From contig JAISCU010000358.1 in assembly GCA_031265345.1 (NCBI GenBank), forward strand, positions 1-24,087: a stretch of 24,087 nucleotides of DNA, given 5' to 3'. How positions within the stretch are numbered: position 1 is the first letter of the stretch; each line of letters opens with the position of its first letter. A program made the position numbers and the translations under genes. This DNA comes from Bifidobacteriaceae bacterium (GTDB taxonomy: Bacteria > Actinomycetota > Actinomycetes > Actinomycetales > WQXJ01). Shown one piece after another: positions 19,496-24,087 of the stretch. Under the pieces are notes generated by a model. It saw only the letters and a list, made by a program, of their open reading frames with translations, was not told the origin of the DNA and ran no database searches.

Positions 19496-19590
19496 CCGCC
19501 CGGGCTTGTTCCGCCACCATGTGAACAGGATCGGGCGCTCAAACGCGACCTTCGAGGGTTCCTGCCCGTCGGCGCGAGGCTCTGGCCCAG

Positions 19591-19719
19591 CGGTCGCGGT
19601 CCTGCCGGATCAGGGCCGCCGGGGTCCAGTGTCATCCGTGAGCGCGTCTCTTAGCCGCTCGCCAGCGCCCTGATGGCGGCCTTGCGCCTCACCCTACTGG
19701 CGTCGGTCTGACTCTGGGA
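19591..19719 (-). pseudogene. decayed antitoxin fragment (vapB-like), partly captured by the adenosyltransferase gene
   Basis: This stretch aligns with the 3' half of the live vapB (18919-19045). Both contain CGGTCGCGGTCCT, then GGTCCAG(T/C)GTCAT and CTG(A/C)(T/G)(G/T)-rich Arg-codon stretches at matching spacing. On the minus strand the live antitoxin reads ESRVEANKARRRAALKAL and the relic reads QSQTDASRVRRKAAIRAL (9 identical, nearly all similar). The relic then meets a stop (TAA, 19651-19653). Further on it shows MTLDP followed by a one-base insertion that breaks the frame relative to MTLDPVALIRED. The 5' half and any toxin partner are missing. Confidence 0.65.
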
Positions 19720-20307
19720 GCCACGGTGCCACAGTTCCGGCGGCCCGGCCGCCGCGCGGGCCATCAGGAACAGCAGGTCGGAGAGCCGGTTCAGGTACAC
19801 CAGCGCGTCGTGGTTGACGCCGCCCGCTTGCCCGATGCCGTGTGCCTGGGCCGCCCTCCAAGCGTCCCGTTCGGCACGCCTCGTCACAGTGACGGCGACA
19901 TGCAGCTGCGCGGCCGCCATCGGGCCTCCGGGCAGGACGAACGTGCGCAGGGAGCCGAGTTCTTGGGCCAATTCCGCGATGACCCGGTCCCAAGGCGCGA
20001 TGACGGCCAGGTCAACTCGTGGGGTGGGAGGCGAGGACGGCTCGGCGGCATCGTCCATCTGGGCTTTTGGCAGCGGCGTGGACAGGTCGGCGCCCAGGTC
20101 GAACAACTCCTGCTGCAACTGGGCGGCCCAGGCGTCGAGGCGCGGCTCGAGACCCGCGGACCGGGCGACACCCAGGACGGCGTTGGCCTCCGCGATGGCG
20201 CCCACGGCCTCGATGCGGGGATCGGTCTTGGGCACCCGTGTCATGTCGCCCAGGTGGGTCTGGCCCTCGTCGCCGGTCTTGGTGGTGATCTTGGACAGGA
20301 CAACCAT
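19651..20307 (-). CDS. cob(I)alamin adenosyltransferase, PduO type, with antitoxin-derived C-terminal tail
   Basis: A ~218-aa ATP:cob(I)alamin adenosyltransferase of the human/PduO type, making adenosylcobalamin. Motifs: ITTKTGDEGQTHLGDMTRV (ATP-binding N-terminus, 7-25), FDLGADLSTP, FVLPGGPMAAAQLHVAVTV followed by TRRAERDAWRA, and YLNRLSDLLFLMARAA. In relatives (e.g. M. tuberculosis Rv1314c) the protein ends soon after an LW-R-G motif; here PELWHRGS is followed by ~20 extra residues that match the vapB antitoxin tail. The residue before EANA, an Asp in most family members, is Ala39. ATG 20307 is preferred over ATG 20325 because TAGGCT lies 7 nt upstream (leaderless). It is convergent with the toxin-antitoxin side and divergent from hicAB. 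Confidence 0.88.
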   Translation of the reverse strand: MVVLSKITTKTGDEGQTHLGDMTRVPKTDPRIEAVGAIAEANAVLGVARSAGLEPRLDAWAAQLQQELFDLGADLSTPLPKAQMDDAAEPSSPPTPRVDLAVIAPWDRVIAELAQELGSLRTFVLPGGPMAAAQLHVAVTVTRRAERDAWRAAQAHGIGQAGGVNHDALVYLNRLSDLLFLMARAAAGPPELWHRGSQSQTDASRVRRKAAIRALASG

Positions 20308-20314
20308 GCCAGCC

Positions 20315-20320
20315 AGCCTA
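20315..20320 (-). promoter_or_regulatory. -10 box of a probable leaderless adenosyltransferase transcript
   Basis: On the minus strand TAGGCT ends 7 nt before ATG 20307, and no Shine-Dalgarno is present. Choosing this start removes six residues (MVRLAG) from the longer open frame. Confidence 0.4.
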
Positions 20321-20400
20321 ACCATCGACGTGGGCAGGCGCAGGCGGCGTTGGCTTGAGGCGCGGCTGAAACATGCCCGACCAGGCCTGTATACGGGGGA

Positions 20401-20429
20401 TAGACGGCATCGGGCAGGGGGGATATACT
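20401..20429 (+). promoter_or_regulatory. hicAB promoter (leaderless)
   Basis: TAGACG (20401-20406) and TATACT (20424-20429) are separated by 17 bp, a good match to the housekeeping sigma consensus. TATACT ends 5 nt before GTG 20435, so transcription should begin at or within a base of the start codon. A similar TATAC motif at about 20391 forms a direct repeat with it and may be part of an operator. Confidence 0.55.
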
Positions 20430-20434
20430 AGAGC

Positions 20435-20638
20435 GTGACCAAGCCCATGAAGTATCGGGACTTGGTCAGACTTCTGCGTAGGCAGGGTTTTGCGGCGCGT
20501 CCAGGCAAGGGCGACCACGAGGTTTGGGACGGTCCCAACGGCGCAAGGGCGGTGTTGGTGAAGGACACTGAGTGCTCGCCCAAGGTCACGCGGGACGCGT
20601 TGAAGGCACTCGCGCAAGCGAAGGAGGGGTGGCTATGA
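20435..20638 (+). CDS. hicA: HicA-type toxin (mRNA interferase)
   Basis: A 67-aa (from GTG 20435) or 63-aa (from ATG 20447) protein with the HicA double-stranded-RNA-binding-like fold: MKYRDLVRLLRRQGF (helix 1), the catalytic-histidine strand PGKGDHEVWDGPNG (His28), RAVLVKD, then the C-terminal helix VTRDALKALAQA. HicA proteins degrade mRNA and are neutralised by HicB. The toxin is first, as in typical hicAB operons, and ends in an ATGA overlap with the antitoxin. GTG 20435 is favoured by the TATACT box just upstream. Confidence 0.88.
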   Translation: MTKPMKYRDLVRLLRRQGFAARPGKGDHEVWDGPNGARAVLVKDTECSPKVTRDALKALAQAKEGWL

Positions 20639-21018
20639 GAGCAATCACCGTTGCTGCGAATCGTTGGGAACTGGGCTGGGAGTTGGAGGTGGACGGGTTC
20701 GGCGCGACTCAAGTGCGTACGCTCAGCGCCGCGGAACGCCAGGTCCGCGATTTCCTTGACACGGTGGACCCTGAGACTGACCATGCCGGTTGGGCCATCG
20801 AAATCTCTCCGGAACTGGGCGATGTCCTGATCGAAGTGCGTGAGGCCAGGGCGGCCGTGGAAGCCGCCGCTGGCGGCCAGGTCGAAGCCGGGCGGCAGAT
20901 GCGCGCCGTGGTGCGGAAGCTGCGGGACGCGGGCCTGTCGTTGGCGGACACGGCGGTCGTGCTCGGAGTCTCGAAGGGGCGGGTGGCGCAACTGGCTGGC
21001 CGCTCCAGCCCGGCATAA
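20635..21018 (+). CDS. hicB: HicB-type antitoxin (actinobacterial form)
   Basis: A 127-aa protein. The N-terminal half (about 1-70) has the HicB pattern of a partial RNase-H-like fold (ITVAANRWELGWELEVDGFG, then TLSAAERQVRDFLDTV). A charged helical linker follows, then a C-terminal helix-turn-helix (about 99-123, LRDAGLSLADTAVVLGVSKG) that should bind the operator. ATG 20635 overlaps the hicA stop (ATGA), so toxin and antitoxin are coupled. The stop overlaps a -10-like CATAAT that may drive the downstream leader ORF and nucS. Confidence 0.82.
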   Translation: MRAITVAANRWELGWELEVDGFGATQVRTLSAAERQVRDFLDTVDPETDHAGWAIEISPELGDVLIEVREARAAVEAAAGGQVEAGRQMRAVVRKLRDAGLSLADTAVVLGVSKGRVAQLAGRSSPA

Positions 21019-21019
21019 T
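21014..21019 (+). promoter_or_regulatory. -10 box upstream of the nucS leader ORF
   Basis: CATAAT overlaps the hicB stop codon and ends 6 nt before GTG 21026, the spacing of a leaderless transcript. No convincing -35 was seen. If real, nucS has its own promoter and is not dependent on hicAB. Confidence 0.4.
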
Positions 21020-21025
21020 GTACGG

Positions 21026-21094
21026 GTGCGAGAACTGATTGGCCTGAGGGTTTCAATAGCAGACGGGCTGACAACGGATCTGGCGACCGGCTGA
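21026..21094 (+). CDS. 22-codon leader ORF coupled to nucS
   Basis: GTG 21026 opens a 22-codon frame ([10 protein letters not shown]...TDLATG) whose TGA (21092-21094) shares its A with the nucS ATG (TGATG). The frame fills the gap between the CATAAT box and nucS exactly, while nucS itself has no Shine-Dalgarno. This is the architecture of a leaderless small ORF that delivers ribosomes to the next gene by termination-reinitiation. No similarity is recognised. It could be a regulatory leader peptide or a chance frame. Confidence 0.45.
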   Translation: MRELIGLRVSIADGLTTDLATG

Positions 21095-21789
21095 TGCGGT
21101 TGGTGGTGGCGCGGTGCGCGGTGGACTACTCGGGTCGCCTGGGGGCGCACCTGGACCCGGCCCGGCGACTGATTGTGCTGAAGGCCGACGGCTCGGTGCT
21201 GGTGCACTCGGATGGCGGTTCCTACAAGCCGCTGAACTGGATGAACCCGCCCTGCAAGATGGTCGAGTCAGAGCCTGAAGCCGCCGAGGCGGAGGCTGGG
21301 GTGACAACCGTCTGGCAGGTCAGCCACCTGAAGACGGACGACCTGCTGCGCATCCAGGTCTTCGAAGTCTTGCACGATGTCCAGGTCGAGCTGGGCGCGG
21401 AGCCGGGACTCGTCAAAGATGGGGTCGAAGCCCATCTGCAAGCGTTGTTGGCCGAGCAGGCGGAATTGGTCGGGCCGGGCCTGAGGCTGATCCGGAGGGA
21501 GTATCCCACGGCCATCGGGCCGATCGATCTGTTGCTGCGCGACCCATCCGGAGGCACTGTCGCCGTAGAAGTCAAGCGGCGAGGTGACATAGATGGAGTA
21601 GAACAACTCACCCGTTATGTGGAACTACTCAAAAGGGATTCGTCGTTAGCCCCCGTGCGAGGAGTCTTGGCGGCGCAAGCGATCAAGCCTCAAGCACAGG
21701 TGTTGGCGCAGGACAGAGCATTGGACTGTCTGCTGCTTGATTACGACGCGATGCGGGGGATGGACGATCCCGCGTCGCGGTTGTTCTGA
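21094..21789 (+). CDS. nucS: mismatch-specific endonuclease NucS/EndoMS
   Basis: A 231-aa enzyme that cuts both strands at G-T, G-G and T-T mismatches and provides mismatch repair in actinobacteria lacking MutS/MutL. The N-terminal DNA-binding/dimerisation domain contains [29 protein letters not shown] and [11 protein letters not shown]. The C-terminal RecB-like nuclease domain has [54 protein letters not shown] and the C-terminal [15 protein letters not shown]. The Asp and Glu-x-Lys catalytic residues are intact. The ending resembles the beta-clamp-contacting tail of mycobacterial NucS. It starts at ATG 21094, overlapping the leader-ORF stop. Confidence 0.96.
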   Translation: MRLVVARCAVDYSGRLGAHLDPARRLIVLKADGSVLVHSDGGSYKPLNWMNPPCKMVESEPEAAEAEAGVTTVWQVSHLKTDDLLRIQVFEVLHDVQVELGAEPGLVKDGVEAHLQALLAEQAELVGPGLRLIRREYPTAIGPIDLLLRDPSGGTVAVEVKRRGDIDGVEQLTRYVELLKRDSSLAPVRGVLAAQAIKPQAQVLAQDRALDCLLLDYDAMRGMDDPASRLF

Positions 21790-21876
21790 GTCCAGAAAAC
21801 TCGGGTGCACTTCGTGCTCCTATGCGGCATCCTGGACGGGTTATAGAGACCCCCGGAAGTGCCACAGGAGTAGCTG

Positions 21877-22524
21877 TTGTTCAGCGCCATACCCCTAACC
21901 CCGCCTCGCCGCGCCGCGGACATGACCTATGTCGGCTGCGCGATCGAGATTTGGGACCAAGAGCGCCGCGAGACGGGCCGCGACGTCAGTTGGACGATCG
22001 ACGTCTTCGAGGAAGTCGAGCTCCCTCCAGTTCAAGAGGTGGACGCCTGGGAGGCCGTCGAGGAACTCGAGGCCGAGTCGGCGGCCGCTGGGGGAGTGCC
22101 GCCGTGGCCGTCCGTCAAGGACACCTCCGGCTCTCAGGCCGGTGTCTCGCGCCCGGCCACGGTCTCGGCCGTCGCGGTGCTCTTGGCGGCGCTCGCCGTG
22201 GTGCACGCGCTCGGTGGCTTGGGCTCGCTATCGTTGGGGTTGGATGGGCGCGGCATCGGCTCGGCGGTGATCGCGGGTGGGTTGGCGTTGATCGTGGGCG
22301 TGGCCGAGGTGGTCTGCGCCGTCCAAGTCACTCGCGGCCGGTCTTGGGCCCGGATCGCCGCCGCGGCGCTCGGCCTGCTGGTCCTGTTGTGGTTGACGAT
22401 GGCGCCGTGGTCGCCAGGAACGTTGACGGTGATCGTGTTCGCCGCCTGGCTGGCCGTCGGGGCCTTGTTGGCCCACCCGCTGACTTCGCGTTTTTTCGAT
22501 GCCGTGCAGCCCGTCCGCGCCTGA
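21877..22524 (+). CDS. four-TM membrane protein of unknown function
   Basis: A 215-aa protein. The first ~90 residues are soluble and acidic (WDQERRETGRDVSWTIDVFE and a Glu/Ala-rich stretch). Four helices follow at about 94-115, 127-150, 157-176 and 181-200. The ending is DAVQPVRA. The start is TTG 21877 with CAGGAG 6 nt upstream; the alternative ATG 21922 gives MTYVGCAIEI but has no ribosome-binding site. Nothing diagnostic was recognised. It follows nucS after 87 bp on the same strand; that spacer contains GGGTTATAGAGACCC, which could hold a -10 element. Confidence 0.7.
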   Translation: MFSAIPLTPPRRAADMTYVGCAIEIWDQERRETGRDVSWTIDVFEEVELPPVQEVDAWEAVEELEAESAAAGGVPPWPSVKDTSGSQAGVSRPATVSAVAVLLAALAVVHALGGLGSLSLGLDGRGIGSAVIAGGLALIVGVAEVVCAVQVTRGRSWARIAAAALGLLVLLWLTMAPWSPGTLTVIVFAAWLAVGALLAHPLTSRFFDAVQPVRA

Positions 22525-22536
22525 TCGCGTCGTTGC

Positions 22537-22573
22537 CGAACCATAGTTGGGGACAGTCCCCAACTCCGGTTCG
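22537..22573. repeat. 37-bp GGGGAC palindrome
   Basis: AGTTGGGGAC (22545-22554) and GTCCCCAACT (22556-22565) are perfect 10-bp arms around a single A. CGAACC (22537-22542) and GGTTCG (22568-22573) extend the symmetry outside a 2-bp mismatch. It begins 13 bp after the stop of the membrane-protein gene and ends 23 bp before the -10 of the next gene. It may act as a terminator and belongs to the GGGGAC palindrome family seen at 2401-2560 and 22929-23085. Confidence 0.75.
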
Positions 22574-22595
22574 CGCTGGCGGTTCGCCCAGGAAC

Positions 22596-22601
22596 TAACA
22601 T
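22596..22601 (+). promoter_or_regulatory. -10 box of a probable leaderless transcript
   Basis: TAACAT ends 6 nt before ATG 22608, with no Shine-Dalgarno between. This is the same pattern as for tsaC, hicA and the nucS leader. Confidence 0.45.
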
Positions 22602-22607
22602 GGCTGG

Positions 22608-22907
22608 ATGCCAAGAGGGTCCCGTCGAGCCAAACGCGCCGCCAGTCCGCCGCGCCCGCTCGACCTGGCCAGAGCCCGTGGCGGCCAACCGGCCCGCGTG
22701 GTGGTGCGCGACGGGCGGGACTTCTTCGTGACCCCTCCTGGGCCTGCCACCAAGAGTTACGCCTGCCCCGGTTGCGGCTCGAATGTCGTTCCCGGACAGA
22801 CGCAAGTGACAGCTTGGGAGGCGGAATCGCTGTTGGGCGCCGAATCGGCCGTGGAATTGCGCCGCCATTGGCATCTGGCCTGCTGGCGGTCCTTCACCGG
22901 TCGCTGA
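22608..22907 (+). CDS. small actinobacterial zinc-finger-like protein ('ATP/GTP-binding protein' family)
   Basis: A 99-aa protein. The basic N-terminus (MPRGSRRAKRAASPPRP) is followed by YACPGCGSNVVPG (Cys53, Cys56) and RRHWHLACW (His87, His89, Cys92), a plausible zinc site. This CPGC...HWHxxCW pattern typifies a small actinobacterial family often named 'ATP/GTP-binding protein' in genome annotations. No P-loop is visible here, so nucleotide binding is unsupported. Members commonly lie near nucS (from memory). ATG 22608 is supported by the TAACAT box. The function is unknown; the basic tail and zinc site suggest nucleic-acid binding. Confidence 0.75.
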   Translation: MPRGSRRAKRAASPPRPLDLARARGGQPARVVVRDGRDFFVTPPGPATKSYACPGCGSNVVPGQTQVTAWEAESLLGAESAVELRRHWHLACWRSFTGR

Positions 22908-22928
22908 TCCACGGACTCGGACTAAACC

Positions 22929-22993
22929 GCGTTCTGGGGACGGGTTGGGGCCGCGGCGTGTCCCCGGAAGGCTCCGAAGTCCCAATCCGGCTC
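22929..22993. repeat. 65-bp GGGGAC repeat, copy 1
   Basis: Begins GCGTTCTGGGGACGG and ends GGCTCCGAAGTCCCAATCC plus GGCTC. Inside, TTCTGGGGAC faces GTCCCCGGAA (one mismatch) as a hairpin. The first 15 and last ~30 bases match copy 2 at 23021-23085, while the loop differs. It starts 22 bp after the stop of the zinc-finger-like gene, between convergent genes. Confidence 0.75.
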
Positions 22994-23020
22994 TCCGGCG
23001 GCCTCGATTGGGACCAAAAG

Positions 23021-23085
23021 GCGTTCTGGGGACGGAATCGCGGGGTTGATTGTCCCCAGAAGGCTCCGAAGTCCCAATCCGGCTC
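23021..23085. repeat. 65-bp GGGGAC repeat, copy 2
   Basis: Same orientation and length as copy 1, period 92 bp. The hairpin arms TTCTGGGGAC (23024-23033) and GTCCCCAGAA (23052-23061) are perfect. The spacer between the copies carries GATTGGGAC (23006-23014), the inverse of GTCCCAATC found in each copy, so copies and spacer can fold together. It ends 4 bp before the glycosyltransferase stop codon. Confidence 0.75.
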
Positions 23086-23089
23086 CCGG

Positions 23090-24087
23090 TCAGCGGGGGA
23101 GGAGGTTGGCCAGGCCGTCTATGGCAGGGCCGAGTTGGCGCTGGCGGGTGAAGCGCTCGCCGAAGGCCAAGGCCTCGGCGGTCAATTCGGGAGTCAAGCC
23201 CCGGACCAGGTCGGCGCCCTTGCCGAAGGCGGTGGCGGCCTGGTCAGCGGTCATGTCCGCGACGGGCGCCCACAGCGGATAGCCCTCCAGCACCCGTGAT
23301 GCCCCCGCTTCGGGCGGGTGGATGGAGACTATCGGCTTGCCGGTGGCGATGTACTCGTAAACCTTGCCGGAGGTCACATAGCGCCCGGCTTTGATCGGCA
23401 GGACCAGCGCGTCGAGCGAGCCGTAGAACGCGCCCACGGCGGCCTTGTCCACGGGGCCGACGTACTCGACCCCGTCGGCCTCGGCGCCGAGCACGGCGGC
23501 GGCCACCGGGTCCCGCGACGGGTCGGGTGATCCGCCGAAATAGCCCAGGTAGCCGCCCAGCTTGAGGACCGAATCGGGCGGCAGCAACCCGGCCGCTTTG
23601 GCGGCGCGCCAGCCGGCCACGACTTCCGGCATAGGCGCGTTGGCGGAGATCGTCCCCAAGTAGCCGAAGGTCAAGGGCTGGCCGCGCGACCCTATGGCCG
23701 CCAAGCCGCCCGGACCAACGCCGACGGACCCGTGCCGGTCGGAACCGGACCGGGCGGAACCCGGCTGGCCGCAACCAGGCCCGGCTGAACCAGGGCCGTC
23801 GGAACCAGACCCGTCGGAACCAGGCCCGTCGGGATGGTCCGACCCGGCGGCATCGTCCAGGTTGAGCCCCAACAATTCCGGGTCCCAACCGTTCGGGACC
23901 AGGCGGAACCGGTCCGCCACCGCCGGATACCGGGCGGCGTGCCAATCGAGGATGTCCTGGTTGATGAACCAAGTCTGGGCGGCCGCCGCGATGAAGCGCC
24001 GCTCCAACCGGGCGGGCCGCGAACGGTCGGAATAGGCCTGGCGACCGGTGAAGACATCGAGCAGCCAGGCGTCGCGGTACTCCATGA
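23090..24087 (-). CDS. glycosyltransferase, GT4-like (partial, N-terminus off window)
   Basis: At least 331 codons on the minus strand; the frame stays open to the window edge. The ATG at 24083-24085 encodes a residue (MEYRDAWLLD) that in this family lies inside the N-terminal Rossmann domain, so the true start is probably outside. The acceptor-side domain ends RFRLVPNGWDPELLGLNLDD. The donor-binding domain begins LTFGYLGTISANAPMPEVV and includes KVYEYIATGKPIVSI, the conserved loop around the sugar-nucleotide glutamate. Between them is an unusual ~60-residue Gly/Ser/Pro/Asp linker (visible residues 76-135) encoded by a 15-bp tandem repeat. Substrates are unknown; envelope or exopolysaccharide synthesis is likely. 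Confidence 0.85.
   Translation of the reverse strand, partial: MEYRDAWLLDVFTGRQAYSDRSRPARLERRFIAAAAQTWFINQDILDWHAARYPAVADRFRLVPNGWDPELLGLNLDDAAGSDHPDGPGSDGSGSDGPGSAGPGCGQPGSARSGSDRHGSVGVGPGGLAAIGSRGQPLTFGYLGTISANAPMPEVVAGWRAAKAAGLLPPDSVLKLGGYLGYFGGSPDPSRDPVAAAVLGAEADGVEYVGPVDKAAVGAFYGSLDALVLPIKAGRYVTSGKVYEYIATGKPIVSIHPPEAGASRVLEGYPLWAPVADMTADQAATAFGKGADLVRGLTPELTAEALAFGERFTRQRQLGPAIDGLANLLPR
23738..23842. repeat. 15-bp tandem repeat (7 units) inside the glycosyltransferase gene
   Basis: Seven consecutive 15-bp units, starting at 23738, 23753, 23768, 23783, 23798, 23813 and 23828, follow the consensus GTCGGAACCAGGCCC. The fifth and sixth are nearly identical and the last is degenerate. In the gene's frame they encode pentapeptides such as GPGSD, GSGSD and GPGSA. 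The period is a multiple of three, so copy-number changes alter only linker length. Confidence 0.85.

Larger units (their letters stand above)
19164..19590. other. intergenic region with two palindromic repeats
   Basis: No credible gene was found in this stretch (427 bp, or 487 bp to the adenosyltransferase stop). Open frames on both strands are artefacts of the repeats and GC content. It contains the vapBC control region, two copies of a 55-bp palindromic repeat and, towards 19591 and beyond, the decayed antitoxin. Bases 19361-19440 and 19496-19590 show nothing recognisable. Confidence 0.65.

Noticed and set aside
19120..19635. A 171-codon minus-strand frame containing a duplicated VHKSLQLG...HFWT motif
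   Set aside because: The repeated peptide motif is simply the translation of the two 55-bp palindromic repeats. The frame also overlaps vapB, and its MTLDP start is part of the decayed antitoxin.
23021..23085. Possible CRISPR or IS terminal repeats at 22929-23085
   Set aside because: Two direct copies separated by 27 bp, with no transposase or cas gene between or beside them.

Overview
This 24 kb window is GC-rich chromosome of an actinobacterium (class Actinomycetes; a Micrococcales- or Actinomycetales-like lineage is plausible). The grounds are strong G/C third-position bias, GTG/TTG starts, TANNNT boxes 5-7 nt before start codons (leaderless transcripts), and lineage-marking genes: NucS/EndoMS mismatch endonuclease, a DUF2550 protein directly after atpC, a mycobacterial-type WecA, and the wecA-atpI-atpBEFHAGDC order.

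Layout. (1) 1-2233: a zinc-ribbon/proline-rich protein (minus, cut by the window edge) diverges from an ECF-type sigma factor overlapping a single-pass membrane protein, probably its regulator. (2) 2234-2566: a convergent spacer holding a long hairpin and a compact REP/MITE-like element with two inverted DnaA-box-like sites. (3) 2567-5904: a pta-ackA operon (acetyl-CoA to acetate with ATP formation), divergent from guaA (GMP synthase). (4) 7870-10957: a two-TM membrane protein, tsaC (tRNA t6A synthesis), wecA (polyprenyl-phosphate GlcNAc-1-P transferase) and an AtpI-like protein, tightly packed and leading into (5) 11046-17991: the complete F1Fo ATP synthase operon atpBEFHAGDC, followed by a DUF2550 gene. 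(6) 18477-21789: accessory cargo lies between normally close neighbours (DUF2550, cobalamin adenosyltransferase, nucS): a VapBC/FitAB-type toxin-antitoxin pair, two 55-bp palindromic repeats, a decayed second antitoxin whose reading frame now forms the C-terminal tail of the adenosyltransferase, and a HicAB pair. nucS appears to be translationally coupled to a 22-codon leaderless leader ORF. (7) 21790-24087: a four-TM membrane protein, a small actinobacterial zinc-finger-like protein, tandem 65-bp GGGGAC repeats, and a glycosyltransferase (cut by the edge) with a tandem-repeat-encoded Gly/Ser/Pro linker.

Functionally the core is energy metabolism (substrate-level phosphorylation via Pta-AckA, chemiosmotic ATP synthesis), nucleotide and tRNA modification, cell-envelope glycan synthesis and mismatch repair. 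No tRNA, rRNA, CRISPR array, prophage or complete IS element was seen. No clearly new multi-gene system is evident. The most unusual items are the antitoxin-derived tail on the adenosyltransferase, the nucS leader ORF, and two families of short palindromic repeats.
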